Assembly (NCBI RefSeq): GCF_000374525.1
Contig: NZ_KB894575.1
Location: forward strand, 186,001-250,000
DNA length: 64,000 nucleotides
Source of the DNA: Amorphus coralli DSM 19760
Lineage (GTDB): Bacteria; Pseudomonadota; Alphaproteobacteria; Rhizobiales; Amorphaceae
Reading direction: 5' to 3'
Positions 7,800 to 16,260 of this stretch are shown here, piece after piece. The notes beneath the pieces were generated by a model. The model was not told the DNA's origin. It saw nothing but the letters and a program-made list of their open reading frames with translations, and made no database searches. The translations under genes and the position numbers were made by a program. Numbering within the stretch: position 1 is the stretch's first letter; each line of letters opens with the position of its first letter.

Positions 7800-9124
7800 A
7801 GGGCAGGTCCCATGATGAGGTTGGGGAGGAACAGCGCGATGTCCGGGAACAGGCACAGCGCCACGATGCCCAGCACCATGCACAGCACGTAGGGCAGCGA
7901 GCCCCGCAGGATCTGCCCCAGCGAGATGTCCGGGGCAATGCCGTTGATGACGTAGAGATTGAGCCCCACCGGCGGGGTGATCAGCCCGATCTCCATGTTG
8001 ATCGTCAGCACCACGGCGAACCAGTACGGGTCGAAGCCGGCCCCGGTGATGATCGGGATCAGGATCGGCGCCGTCATCAGGATCACGCCCACCGGCGGCA
8101 GGAAGAAGCCGGCCACTAGCAGGAAGATGTTGACGACGAACAGCAGCACGTACGGGTTCACGTCCATCGCCGCGATGCCCTGGGCGATGGACTGGGTGAT
8201 GAACAGCGACGACAGCGCGAAGGCGAACAGCTCCGAGGCGCCGATGATCAGCATGATCATCACGCTTTCCTTCAGCGTGTCGCGGAAGATCACCGGCATC
8301 TGGCCGAACTTCCAGTTGCGCGCGAACAGCCCGTAGATGACCACCACCATCAACAGGCAGAAGAGCGCGCCGACACCGGCCGCCTCCGACGGCGTCGCCA
8401 CCCCGCCATAGAGCGAGAACAGCACCGCCACCACGATCAGGAGGAACGGCAGCACCCGCGGCAGCGCCTTGAAGCGCTCGCGCATGGAGAAGCGCTTGGC
8501 CAGGTCGGTCAGGCCAAGTCCCTGCCGCTTGCAGGCGATGATCGTCCAGATCATGAAGAACACGGTGAGCATGAAGCCCGGCACCAGCCCGGCCAGGAAC
8601 AGCCGGCCGATGGAGGTCTCCGTGGCGATGCCGTAGACGATCATCGTCACCGAGGGCGGGATCAGGATGCCCAGCGTGCCGCCCGCCGCGATGGAGCCGG
8701 CGGCGATCTCGGCCGGGTAGCCACGGGCGCGCATCTCCGGGATGCCCATCTTGCCGATGGCCGCGCAGGTGGCCGGCGAGGAACCCGACAGCGCCGCGAA
8801 GATGGAGCAGGCGCCGAGGTTGGACAGGACCAGCCCGCCCGGCACCCGGTTCAACCAGCGGTCCAGCGCCTCGTAGAGGTCCTTGCCGGCCGGCGAGGAG
8901 GCCACCGCCGCGCCCATCAGGATGAACATCGGGATGGAGACGAGGCTGAACGACGAGATGGCCGTGAACAGCTGCTCGCCGAGGGTTTCCAGGAAGAACG
9001 GCCCGTAGACCATGAACAGCCCGCCCATGGCGACGAGGCCGAGGGCGAAGGCGATCGGGGTGCCGATGGCCAGCAGCGAGAACAGCGCCACCAGCATCAG
9101 GATGCCGGAAGAAAGCGGGCTCAT
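7796..9124 (-). CDS. matM: Malonate TRAP transporter large permease MatM (DctM type)
   Basis: 442 residues of the DctM family with about 12 hydrophobic segments. Characteristic parts include the SIPMFILMGAAVASS stretch, GSSPATCAAIGKMGIPEM and GGTLGILIPPSVTMIVYG with the conserved PPS, and INMEIGLITPPVGLNLYV near the C-terminus. It uses an ion gradient to move the solute delivered by the periplasmic binding protein. Start and stop overlap its neighbours (TGATG with matQ, ATGA with matA). Malonate as substrate is inferred from the two malonate enzymes in the same operon and from the known rhizobial matPQMAB arrangement. Confidence 0.9.
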   Translation of the reverse strand: MSPLSSGILMLVALFSLLAIGTPIAFALGLVAMGGLFMVYGPFFLETLGEQLFTAISSFSLVSIPMFILMGAAVASSPAGKDLYEALDRWLNRVPGGLVLSNLGACSIFAALSGSSPATCAAIGKMGIPEMRARGYPAEIAAGSIAAGGTLGILIPPSVTMIVYGIATETSIGRLFLAGLVPGFMLTVFFMIWTIIACKRQGLGLTDLAKRFSMRERFKALPRVLPFLLIVVAVLFSLYGGVATPSEAAGVGALFCLLMVVVIYGLFARNWKFGQMPVIFRDTLKESVMIMLIIGASELFAFALSSLFITQSIAQGIAAMDVNPYVLLFVVNIFLLVAGFFLPPVGVILMTAPILIPIITGAGFDPYWFAVVLTINMEIGLITPPVGLNLYVINGIAPDISLGQILRGSLPYVLCMVLGIVALCLFPDIALFLPNLIMGPAL

Positions 9125-9681
9125 CAGCGGGCGCTCCCTTCCGTGATCTCGTCGAACAGCTCGGTCCGCGACACGCCGTGCGCGCCGCCGCCGATGCTCG
9201 GCCCGTCGAGGCAGAGGCGCACCAGCTCGGCGACATACTGCACGGCGAGCCAGACCGTACCGGCCACCACCGGCGCGACCGGCATCCACAACGGCACCGA
9301 CCACACTGTCTCGCTGCGCCAGGAGAACTCCCAGGCCTCGTAGAGGAAGAACCAGGTCGCGTAGGCGAGCAGCACCACGAAGGCCAGCGAGGCAAGCCCG
9401 CTCAGCGCCTCCATGATGATCCGTCCGCGCCGACCGGCGGCCAGCGGCAGCAGGTCCACGTTGACGTGGCCGCGGACGATCAGCGTCCAGGGGGCGCCCA
9501 GGAAGGTGGCGGCGACGATGGCGTAGCTGGTGTACTCGGTCTGCCAGATGGTCGACTGGTTCAGCACGTAGCGCACGAACACCATGTGGCTGACGGAGAG
9601 CACGGCGGAGAGCAGGAGCAGGGCCGCGAGGACGCCTGCGACGCGCGAGACGAAGGACACGACAGCGACGAAGCCGCGCAT
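9124..9681 (-). CDS. matQ: Malonate TRAP transporter small permease MatQ (DctQ type)
   Basis: 185 residues with four hydrophobic segments, the normal DctQ layout. The motif RYVLNQSTIWQTEYTSYAIV (about 38-57) and FLGAPWTLIVRGHVNVDLL match the conserved DctQ region. The start at 9681 is chosen because a GGGGGGT ribosome site lies directly upstream; an ATG at 9741 would add an unconserved 20-residue tail. It follows the binding-protein gene after a 186-bp gap that contains a strong hairpin, and overlaps matM by one base. Confidence 0.88.
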   Translation of the reverse strand: MRGFVAVVSFVSRVAGVLAALLLLSAVLSVSHMVFVRYVLNQSTIWQTEYTSYAIVAATFLGAPWTLIVRGHVNVDLLPLAAGRRGRIIMEALSGLASLAFVVLLAYATWFFLYEAWEFSWRSETVWSVPLWMPVAPVVAGTVWLAVQYVAELVRLCLDGPSIGGGAHGVSRTELFDEITEGSAR

Positions 9682-9827
9682 CGGACACCCCCCTTCTTGG
9701 AGCAGACCCCGACCGGACCGCACCGGACCCGTCGCGAGCATCTGCCCGGCTTGAGCGAACCCCGACCCCCTCCGCTGGCCACCCCTCGGGCCGACCGGAC
9801 GGGCCCGCCAGGGCCGGAAACGAAAAC

Positions 9828-9851
9828 GGCGGGACCCGCGTGGGCCCCGCC
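9828..9851 (-). terminator. Hairpin after the binding-protein gene
   Basis: GGCGGGACCC (9828-9837) pairs with GGGCCCCGCC (9842-9851) with one mismatch and a 4-nt loop. Read on the minus strand it is followed by GTTTTCGTTTC. It sits between matP and matQ, so it is probably a partial terminator or an mRNA-stabilising hairpin that lets the binding protein be made in excess over the permease. Confidence 0.65.
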
Positions 9852-9867
9852 GCGCGAAAGGCGCCGG

Positions 9868-10860
9868 TTACTGGACCGCGAGCGCGTCGTCGATCAGCTT
9901 CTGGCCGTTCGGAACCTTCTCCGCGAAGTTCTTGTAGGAGGTCTCCTTGGCGATCGCGAGCCAGGCGTCGTAGTTCTCCTTCGACATCTGCACGACCTCG
10001 ACGCCGTTGTCCTTGTAGACCTGGATCAGCTTGTCATCGAGCTTGGCGGCTTCCGCGGCGAAATACTCTTCCGCGGCCTTGCCCGCCTCGATCAGCGCCT
10101 GCTGCTGCTCCTCGTTGAGCTTGTCGAAGGAGCGCTTCGACATGAGGATCGGCTCGTACATGAACCACAGCGCGTTCTCGCCCGGCGCCGTCAGGCACTT
10201 GGCGACCTCGTAGATCCGGTAGGAGACTAGCGAGCCGGACGAGGTGTTGGCGCCGGTCAGCACGTTGGTCTGCATGCCGGTGTAGATTTCCGAGGACGGC
10301 ATGGAGGCGATGGACGCGCCCGCGCCGGCCAGCATCTCCTCGAAGGCCGGGCCGGCGGCGCGCAGCACCTGGCCCTCGGCGCTCTCCGGCGTCGTGATGC
10401 ACTCTTCCGACGAGACGAAGCCGCCGGCGAGCCACGCGTCCGCCAGCACCATCGCGCCGGCCTTGTCGATGGACTCCTTGATGGCATCCATGAACGGCGA
10501 ATCGTTGAGGCGCTGGGCGCGCTCGTGGTTGCCGACGAGGCCCGGCATCAGCGTCGCGGAGAACTCGGGATGGCGGCCGGAGGCGTAGTCGAGCGGGAAG
10601 GCGGTGAGGTCCACCTGGCCCTTGGTCACCGCGCCCCACTGGTCGCGCGGCTTGAACAGCGACGCGCCCGGGAAGACCTGGATGGTCAGGCCCACGTCGT
10701 CCTCGGCCACCTGGTCGGCGATCATCTGCACCATGACGTCGCGCACGTCGCCCTTGCCGCCCGGCCACTGGTGCGAGGCGCGCAGCGTGACGTCGTCGGC
10801 GATGGCTCCACCCGTCAGCGCGACGGAGCAGACCGCCGCCAGAAGCATTGTCCGTTTCAT
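9868..10860 (-). CDS. matP: Malonate TRAP substrate-binding protein MatP (DctP type)
   Basis: 330 residues. A Sec signal peptide (MKRTMLLAAVCSVALTGGAIA, cleavage near 21) precedes a DctP-type periplasmic binding domain. The start at 10860 has a GGAGGAAG ribosome site 6-7 bp upstream; an upstream in-frame ATG at 10896 lacks one and would disturb the signal peptide. First gene of the mat operon, divergent from the GntR regulator, with a GntR-like palindrome in the shared promoter region. The substrate malonate is inferred from matA and matB downstream. Confidence 0.88.
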   Translation of the reverse strand: MKRTMLLAAVCSVALTGGAIADDVTLRASHQWPGGKGDVRDVMVQMIADQVAEDDVGLTIQVFPGASLFKPRDQWGAVTKGQVDLTAFPLDYASGRHPEFSATLMPGLVGNHERAQRLNDSPFMDAIKESIDKAGAMVLADAWLAGGFVSSEECITTPESAEGQVLRAAGPAFEEMLAGAGASIASMPSSEIYTGMQTNVLTGANTSSGSLVSYRIYEVAKCLTAPGENALWFMYEPILMSKRSFDKLNEEQQQALIEAGKAAEEYFAAEAAKLDDKLIQVYKDNGVEVVQMSKENYDAWLAIAKETSYKNFAEKVPNGQKLIDDALAVQ

Positions 10861-10983
10861 GGAATCTTCCTCCCTGGTTGCGTGCGTTTTGTGCACGGTT
10901 GCGTCCGCATTGGCTGCGCACGCTCGCGCGCCCCTGGCGCACGTTGAGGGTCAGGCAATCAGGTGTTGCATGGGATGTCAATC

Positions 10984-10999
10984 AGATTGTATACGATTT
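10984..10999. promoter_or_regulatory. GntR-type operator candidate in the mat divergent promoter
   Basis: The sequence AGATTGTATACGATTT is centred on a perfect GTATAC (10989-10994) with symmetric AT/AT two bases further out. FadR-subfamily GntR sites commonly have this TTGTATACAA-like form. It lies between matP (start 10860) and the regulator gene (start 11109), which fits control of both by the regulator. Confidence 0.6.
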
Positions 11000-11108
11000 T
11001 GAGGATGGCGAAGGCCCCGGTTTCGTTCGACCGGCGCCCATCGCGGTCGGGCCGACACGTCGGCCGGGGAGAAGGCAGGCAGAAGACCGCCGGCGAAAGG
11101 CAGACACG

Positions 11109-11783
11109 ATGGCCGCAGAAGCGCGCCGCCCGCGCGTCGCCGAGATTCGCGACGCGCTCGAAAACGGGATCCTGACCGGCGAGGTTCCGGCCGGCGAGCG
11201 GCTCGACGAGCAGGCGCTGGCCGACCGGTTCGGCGTCTCCCGCACGCCGGTTCGCGAGGCCGTCCGCCAGCTGGCGTCCACCGGCCTCGTGGAGCTGATC
11301 CCCAACCGCGGCGCCTTCGTGCGCAAGGTCTCCACCCGCGAGCTGATCGAGATGTTCGAGGTGATGGCGGGGCTGGAGGCCATGGCCGGCCGGCTGGCCA
11401 CGCGCCGGGCGTCGCCGGAGCAGATGGGCCGCCTCGTCGCCGCGCTGGAGGCCTGCGAGCGCGCCGCGGCCTCCGGCGACACCGATGCCTACTACGCGGA
11501 AAACGGCGTCTTCCATGCCGCCATCTACGAGGCCAGCGGCAACGATTTCCTGATCGCCGAGGCGAGCCGGCTGCACCAGCGGCTGATGACCTACCGGCGG
11601 CTGCAGCTGCGCGTGCCCCGGCGCATGGGCCACTCGCTGGCGGAGCACCGCGCCATCGTCGAGGCGATCACCGCCGGCGACGAGACGCAGGCCGAAACCG
11701 CCCTGCGCGAGCACATCACCATCCAGGGCGAGCGCTTCGCCGACCTCGTCTCCATCCTCAAGGGCCGCGACGCCGCGGAGTGA
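11109..11783 (+). CDS. matR: GntR-family regulator of the malonate operon
   Basis: 224 residues. The N-terminal winged helix contains LADRFGVSRTPVREAVRQLA (about 38-57) and GLVELIPNRGAFV, the FadR-subfamily hallmark; the remainder is an all-helical FCD effector domain with metal-binding His candidates in FHAAIYEASGN and LAEHRAIVEAI. The start at 11109 is chosen because the family N-terminus (RVAEIRDALENGILTGEV) begins right after it; the frame is open upstream to 10848 but crosses the operator. Divergent from matP, so local control of malonate use is likely. Symbol by position and known mat clusters. Confidence 0.85.
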   Translation: MAAEARRPRVAEIRDALENGILTGEVPAGERLDEQALADRFGVSRTPVREAVRQLASTGLVELIPNRGAFVRKVSTRELIEMFEVMAGLEAMAGRLATRRASPEQMGRLVAALEACERAAASGDTDAYYAENGVFHAAIYEASGNDFLIAEASRLHQRLMTYRRLQLRVPRRMGHSLAEHRAIVEAITAGDETQAETALREHITIQGERFADLVSILKGRDAAE

Positions 11784-12012
11784 GGGGGCGGCCTCGGGCC
11801 GTCAGGTCTGCATCCAGCCTTTGAGGCACCACGAATTGTGCGGTTCCCGCCATCTCCAACGCGCAACTTCGATTGGCATTGGCTGGGTTTCGGCGGGATT
11901 GCAGGGACCTGGGAGATCTATAGCGCGCAATTTCGGTTGGCGGTGGCGCGCAAGTTTGGATGGCAGCATCTCTTAGCCACGTCCCACAGGGTGGCGATGG
12001 TGATGCTGTCCC
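11784..12012. other. Intergenic region with a 17-bp direct repeat
   Basis: No gene seen. Two 17-bp copies at 11861-11877 and 11925-11941 differ at two positions (GCGCAA[C/T]TTCG[A/G]TTGGC). They mark the border between the GC-rich mat region and the lower-GC patch at 12013-13074. They could be the remains of a mobile element, but no transposase sequence supports that. Confidence 0.4.
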
Positions 12013-12552
12013 TCATTCCTCGTCGGGAAAAACGATCTTGTCGCCCAGTATCAAATCCAACTCCCTCTTCGTCGTCTTTGTCCGGACGGGGCATTCGAGC
12101 AAGCGAGAACGGCACCCGTGCCCACTTGAGTGGGCAGGCCTCCAGGAGAAGCGAAGCACGAGCTCGTGATCCTCAGGGAGGCTTTCGATTTCGAGAGGCA
12201 GAGCCACTTTCAGGTCCAGGCTTTGACCAGGCTCGACCACACAGAATGTGGAAACGCGCTGGACCACATGGCCCTCATGCCCTTCTTTTGAAGCAATCAG
12301 CGACAGATCATTCGGATTCGCTCTCGCCGATATCGCTATTGGCAATCGGCCAGGATTGCTGATGCGCGCCCAAAGCTGCTTGAAGCTGTACTGATCAAAA
12401 TTTTGAAGGTTCTCCGCTCCTTCTTCGGGACGACCAAAGAGAAAAACATAGGGCTGCCCACCCGCCCAGCGGTCCCAGATCTTAATTGCGGCCAACACGA
12501 TCGCGATGGCCGCACCGACAGTTTGAAACAGCGAGAGTAGGGTCATCCCCAC
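12013..12552 (-). CDS. Membrane-anchored protein of unknown function (paralogue 1)
   Basis: 179 residues, not recognised. One N-terminal hydrophobic segment (about residues 4-23, LLSLFQTVGAAIAIVLAAIK) would anchor it, followed by a soluble domain that looks beta-rich. It shares an architecture and a clear pattern with the upstream gene product: SNPGRLPIAIS, HVVQRV, VEPGQS and LVLRFSWRP correspond to NNPGRTAISVS, HIVEQV, LGPGAS and LALVFAWQP. The two genes are 3 bp apart and so co-transcribed. Codon and base usage are less GC-rich than the flanks, a sign of transfer. Confidence 0.7.
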   Translation of the reverse strand: MGMTLLSLFQTVGAAIAIVLAAIKIWDRWAGGQPYVFLFGRPEEGAENLQNFDQYSFKQLWARISNPGRLPIAISARANPNDLSLIASKEGHEGHVVQRVSTFCVVEPGQSLDLKVALPLEIESLPEDHELVLRFSWRPAHSSGHGCRSRLLECPVRTKTTKRELDLILGDKIVFPDEE

Positions 12553-12555
12553 GTC

Positions 12556-13074
12556 CTACTCGTGTTCGTCCGACAGCGGCTCATTCTGAAGGTCGTAAAA
12601 GTGCTGCCTGGTGATCTTGATGTCTATGGTTCGTGGCTTCGGCGGCCGCTTCCGAAATTGCATCGGCTGCCAAGCGAAGACCAAGGCAAGCTCGGTCTCA
12701 GGAGGCATGCTCATTGTTCGTTCTCTTGGAACGAGCCCAAATGCGACCGAAGCACCTGGACCCAACGATGCCCGTGACGAGTGCCCGAGCACCTGCTCCA
12801 CAATGTGGCGTGTCGAGTCATCATCCAGTGCCGCAATGATGTCGCTCTTCTCGGGATCCACTGAAACCGAGATTGCCGTGCGGCCTGGGTTGTTCACCAC
12901 TGCGACAACTGAACGAAACCCGGTGCGGCCGTTTGGATCGTTATCGACCGCTTGTATCGAGATAGATGGCCGAGGCTGGCGCACGCGATCCTGAAGTAGA
13001 AACACTGAGGCCGCTATACCAGCCAACCCTCCGACGTTTGTTATGATCCAGGAGATCGCGTCGACAGCGCCCAT
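12556..13074 (-). CDS. Membrane-anchored protein of unknown function (paralogue 2)
   Basis: 172 residues, not recognised. The start at 13074 is fixed by an excellent AAGGAGGT ribosome site 5 bp upstream; the frame is open to 13164 without such a site. An N-terminal hydrophobic segment (SWIITNVGGLAGIAASVFLL, about 8-27) is followed by a soluble domain sharing the NPGR-(A/P)I, PG-S and F-W-P pattern with the next gene, from which it is separated by 3 bp. The pair appears to be a two-gene operon with no other partner on this strand nearby. It may be an accessory membrane-associated system; no function can be assigned. Confidence 0.72.
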   Translation of the reverse strand: MGAVDAISWIITNVGGLAGIAASVFLLQDRVRQPRPSISIQAVDNDPNGRTGFRSVVAVVNNPGRTAISVSVDPEKSDIIAALDDDSTRHIVEQVLGHSSRASLGPGASVAFGLVPRERTMSMPPETELALVFAWQPMQFRKRPPKPRTIDIKITRQHFYDLQNEPLSDEHE

Positions 13075-13259
13075 GGGTACCTCCTTACAAAGGTCCCAGC
13101 CTACCCGATCTCCTTTGCAACTTCTGCTGTAGCCGCGAGTCATTCGCATCCCAGCTGATGGCACGCCTCGACTAGCTCTCAGCTAACGAATGGGTGGCCG
13201 GACGGGAGAACGGCCGCGCCAGATAGAGTCGACGCCCTCCCACCACTCAGCCCGGCGTC

Positions 13260-13738
13260 GTCCGATGGCCCTATGGATTCCCGCCTTCGCGGGAATGAGC
13301 GGAGTAAATGCGAATGCTCCGGGCATCAGGATCCCGGTCGTGCCGGACTGCTCCCCCCAAAGCGCGACGGCGGGCCGCCGAGCAAAGCCAGGCGAAGTGG
13401 GAACCGGTTCGCCGTCCGGCTTTGCGACTCAAAAAGACCAGGCCGCCCACCCGGAGCCGGTGAGCGGAGCGAACTCGGCGCGAGCGAAAAGATGACGCCC
13501 CGAACCCGCGAGGGTTCGCAAGCGCGTTCAAGCGAGCGCCGAGAAAAGTGGGAACCGGTTTTCCGACCGCGCTCGCGACTGAAAACATTAGGTCGCGCCC
13601 GAGCCGATGCGAGGCCCCGGCTGGAGCGAGTGTCTTCAGTCTATCCGGACAGCACCCACCAGCCCGCGACTGCGGGCCGCCCGGTCAGGGCGCCCACCCG
13701 GAGCTGGTGAGCGCAAGCGAACTCGGCGTGAGGGGAAA
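13260..13738. repeat. Mosaic repeat block (elements A, B, D)
   Basis: D hairpin ATTCCCGCCTTCGCGGGAAT (13275-13294), a B block, element A at 13382-13425 (arms GCAAAGCC/GGCTTTGC), another B block with CCACCCGGAGCCGGTGAGCG (13447-13466), element A at 13532-13577 (arms GCGAGCGC/GCGCTCGC), then a further B block reaching the tRNA 3' end at 13741. No gene is credible in 13075-13740. Confidence 0.85.
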
Positions 13739-13740
13739 AA

Positions 13741-13816
13741 TGGTAGGCCCGGCAGGACTCGAACCTGCAACCAGACCGTTATGAGCGGTCGGCTCTAACC
13801 ATTGAGCTACGGGCCC
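13741..13816 (-). tRNA. tRNA with CAU anticodon, probably tRNA-Ile2
   Basis: On the minus strand the molecule starts GGGCCCGTAGCTCAATGGTT, has an anticodon arm GACCG-CTCATAA-CGGTC, a standard T arm GCAGGTTCGAGTCCTGC and an encoded CCA end (13741-13743). The acceptor stem pairs 7/7 with a G-U at position 1-72. The GGGCCC acceptor start and T arm resemble the lysidine-modified tRNA-Ile2 rather than the elongator or initiator tRNA-Met, but CAU alone does not decide this. The 3' end faces the repeat block and the lower-GC patch. Confidence 0.93.
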
Positions 13817-13927
13817 GCCGGGGGCCGGGCGCGGCCGGCCGGCACGCCCGGTCTATAGAGCCTCGGCGGGCGCGCTGTCCAGCGGCCCGGCCGTCCCGCG
13901 ACCAGCGCGCAACGGCGCCTTGCGGCC

Positions 13928-15001
13928 TCAGGCGTTGGCGCCGCGGATCGCTTCGCAGACCGCGTCCGTCACCTCCTGGGTGGTGGCGGTGCCGCCCACG
14001 TCGGGGGTGAGGATGCCGTTGCCGGCCACCTTCTCCACCGCCGCCATCAGCCGCGTCGAGGCATTTTCCTCGCCGAGATGGTTCAGCATCGCGCTCGCCG
14101 TCCAGAAGGTGGCGATCGGATTGGCGATGCCCTTGCCGGTGATGTCGAAGGCGGAGCCGTGGATCGGCTCGAACATGGACGGGAAGCGGCGTTCCGGATC
14201 GATGTTGGCCGTCGGCGCCACGCCGAGGCTGCCGGCCAGCGCGCCGGCCAGATCGGAGAGGATGTCGGCGTGCAGGTTGGTGGCGACGATGGTGTCGAGG
14301 CTCTGCGGCTTCAGCGTCATGCGCACCGTCATCGCGTCGACCAGCATCTTGTCCCAGGTGACGTCGGGATAGTCGGCCGCAACCTCCGCCGCGATCTCGT
14401 CCCACATCACCATGCCGTGGCGCTGGGCGTTCGACTTGGTCACCACCGTCAGCAGCTTGCGCGGGCGCGAGCGGGCCAGCTCGAAGGCGTAGCGCATGAT
14501 GCGGGTGACGCCGGTGCGGGTGAAGATGGCGACCTCGGTGCCGACTTCCTCCGGCAGGCCGCGATGCGCCCGGCCGCCGTGGCCGGAATATTCGCCCTCG
14601 GAGTTCTCGCGCACGATCACCCAGTCCAGGTCGCCGACGCCGACATTGCGCAGCGGCGAGGTGATGCCCGGGATGATCTTCGTCGGACGAACGTTGGCGT
14701 ACTGGTCGAGGCCCTGGCAGATCGGCAGGCGCAGGCCCCAGAGCGTGATGTGGTCCGGCACGTCCGGCGCGCCGACGGCGCCGAAGAAGATCGCGTCGAA
14801 GGGCTTCAGGGTCTCCACGCCGTCTTCCGGCATCATCGCCCCGTGCGCCTTGTAGTAGTCCGAACCCCAGTCGAAGTGCTCCACCTCGAACCGGAAACCG
14901 CCCTCGCGCTGCTCCACGGCCTCCAGCACCTGCAGGCCGGCCGAGATGACCTCTGGACCGATACCGTCGGCCGGAATGGCGGCGATCTTGTACGTCTTCA
15001 T
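13928..15001 (-). CDS. Tartrate/D-malate dehydrogenase family protein
   Basis: 357 residues of the isocitrate/isopropylmalate dehydrogenase superfamily. ADGIGPEVI near the N-terminus, the substrate loop WGLRLPICQGLDQYANVRP, VIVRENSEGEYSGHGGR, the catalytic Lys/Asp segments (VTKSNAQRHG, MLVDAMTVRM, ATNLHADILSDL) and the cofactor loop FEPIHGSAFDITGKGIANP are present. The combination LRLPICQ plus NSEGEYSG is typical of the TtuC/DmlA branch, which oxidatively decarboxylates D-malate and acts on tartrate with NAD+. Divergent from a LysR regulator, with a TAXI-TRAP transporter on the other side; the set may serve hydroxy-dicarboxylate use. Confidence 0.88.
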   Translation of the reverse strand: MKTYKIAAIPADGIGPEVISAGLQVLEAVEQREGGFRFEVEHFDWGSDYYKAHGAMMPEDGVETLKPFDAIFFGAVGAPDVPDHITLWGLRLPICQGLDQYANVRPTKIIPGITSPLRNVGVGDLDWVIVRENSEGEYSGHGGRAHRGLPEEVGTEVAIFTRTGVTRIMRYAFELARSRPRKLLTVVTKSNAQRHGMVMWDEIAAEVAADYPDVTWDKMLVDAMTVRMTLKPQSLDTIVATNLHADILSDLAGALAGSLGVAPTANIDPERRFPSMFEPIHGSAFDITGKGIANPIATFWTASAMLNHLGEENASTRLMAAVEKVAGNGILTPDVGGTATTQEVTDAVCEAIRGANA

Positions 15002-15215
15002 GGGAAGCAACTCGTTCTTTTGCGTTCTCGGGCGCGGGTTCTTGGGCGCTGCCTCGGCCGGGTCGGACCGGCGCCTGGCGCCGGCTGCGGCGCCACGGCG
15101 GGCAGCATCGCCAATCCTACAGAGCCGGGTCCGATTGCCACACCAGCGCGGGGAATATACAAAAAAACGCAACAATCAACGCGCGGGCCCACCGCGCGGC
15201 ATCCGGGAGAGCCCG

Positions 15216-16130
15216 ATGGAGCTTCTGCAGCTGCGCTGTTTCCTCGCGGTCGCCGAGACCTTGCATTTCGGCCGCGCGGCCCAGGATCTGGACATGCTGC
15301 CCGCCTCGCTGGGCCGGCACCTGCGCAACCTGGAGGACAGTCTCGGCACCAAGCTGGTGGCCCGCACCACCCGCCACGTGGCGCTGACGGAGGCGGGCGA
15401 GGAGCTTCTCGACGACGCCCGCGACCTCGTCGGCCGGGCGGAGACGCTCGAGGCGAAGGCGCGCAACCATCAGCGCGCGCGCTCGTCGGTGCTGCGGCTC
15501 GGCGCCATCGACAGCGCCGCGGCCGGGCTGGTGCCGCAGGTGCTGTCCTATCTCCGGCAGGAGCACCCCGACATGGAGGTGACGCTCTACGAGCAGAAGA
15601 CCATCCGCCTGCTGCCCCGCCTCCTGTCCGGCCGCCTCGATCTCGCCTTCGTGCGGCAGCCGGAGGTGCAGAACCCGAAGATCGTCTTCCGCCACCTTTT
15701 CTACGAAACCGCCGTGGTGGCGATGCCCGCCGACCATCGGCTCGCCTCCAAGGAGCGGGTCGAGGTCAACGAACTGGCCGACGAGCCGCTCATCGTGCCG
15801 GATCGGGGCTCTCGCCCGCACAGCCACGACCTGACCATGAAGGTGTTTCTGGAAGCCGGGCTTCCCGCCCGCGTCGCCCAGATCGCGGAAGAGAAGCACA
15901 CCATCGTCAACCTGGTGAGCACCGGGCTCGGCCTTGCCATCGTGCCGCGCTGGACCGCGCGCCTCGCCGTGTCCGGCGTTCGTTTCGTGCCCTTCACCAT
16001 GCCCCCAGGCGGCGCCGCGCAGCGCCTGACCATGGCGGCCGCCTGGGCGCGGGGCACCCGCGATCCGGCACGCGAGAGGCTGCTGTCCTGTCTGGCCCGC
16101 CATCTCGAAGAGATCGCCGGGACCGCCTGA
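15216..16130 (+). CDS. LysR-family transcriptional regulator
   Basis: 304 residues. The N-terminal winged helix-turn-helix (FLAVAETLHFGRAAQDLDML, then LGRHLRNLEDSLGTKLVART) is followed by a periplasmic-binding-like effector domain from about residue 90. GAIDSAAAGLVPQVLSYLRQ and STGLGLAIVPRWTA are typical landmarks. It is divergent from the tartrate/malate-type dehydrogenase (214-bp gap, AT-rich around 15145-15180), the usual arrangement for a LysR protein and its target, and the TAXI transporter gene follows 130 bp downstream on the same strand. Confidence 0.9.
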   Translation: MELLQLRCFLAVAETLHFGRAAQDLDMLPASLGRHLRNLEDSLGTKLVARTTRHVALTEAGEELLDDARDLVGRAETLEAKARNHQRARSSVLRLGAIDSAAAGLVPQVLSYLRQEHPDMEVTLYEQKTIRLLPRLLSGRLDLAFVRQPEVQNPKIVFRHLFYETAVVAMPADHRLASKERVEVNELADEPLIVPDRGSRPHSHDLTMKVFLEAGLPARVAQIAEEKHTIVNLVSTGLGLAIVPRWTARLAVSGVRFVPFTMPPGGAAQRLTMAAAWARGTRDPARERLLSCLARHLEEIAGTA

Positions 16131-16141
16131 CGGGCGGCTCC

Positions 16142-16164
16142 ATTATAAACTTTGGTTATATAAT
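16142..16164 (+). promoter_or_regulatory. AT-rich promoter/operator upstream of the TAXI gene
   Basis: ATTATAAACTTTGG is followed by TTATATAAT. The stretch contains a consensus -10 hexamer TATAAT (16159-16164) and loosely symmetric TTATAAAC/GTTATATAA arms, in a region otherwise GC-rich. No good -35 is found 17 bp upstream, which fits an activator-dependent promoter, for example by the adjacent LysR protein. Inference only. Confidence 0.5.
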
Positions 16165-16260
16165 CTTCCTCACGTTGCGTCTGTTCTCCACCACCTCCTA
16201 GCCTTGCTAGCTACGGGTACGGCCCGAATTCAAAACGACAAGCGCCGTCAGGAGGAAACA

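Noticed and set aside
6426-9395. Very long minus-strand frame suggesting a fusion of permease and malonyl-CoA decarboxylase
   Set aside because: The upstream part is an out-of-frame reading of the TRAP permeases; MatA has its own start at 7799 overlapping the permease stop by 4 bp.
12013-13816. Genomic island integrated at the tRNA 3' end
   Set aside because: No integrase and no duplicated tRNA 3' segment found; only composition and position hint at transfer.
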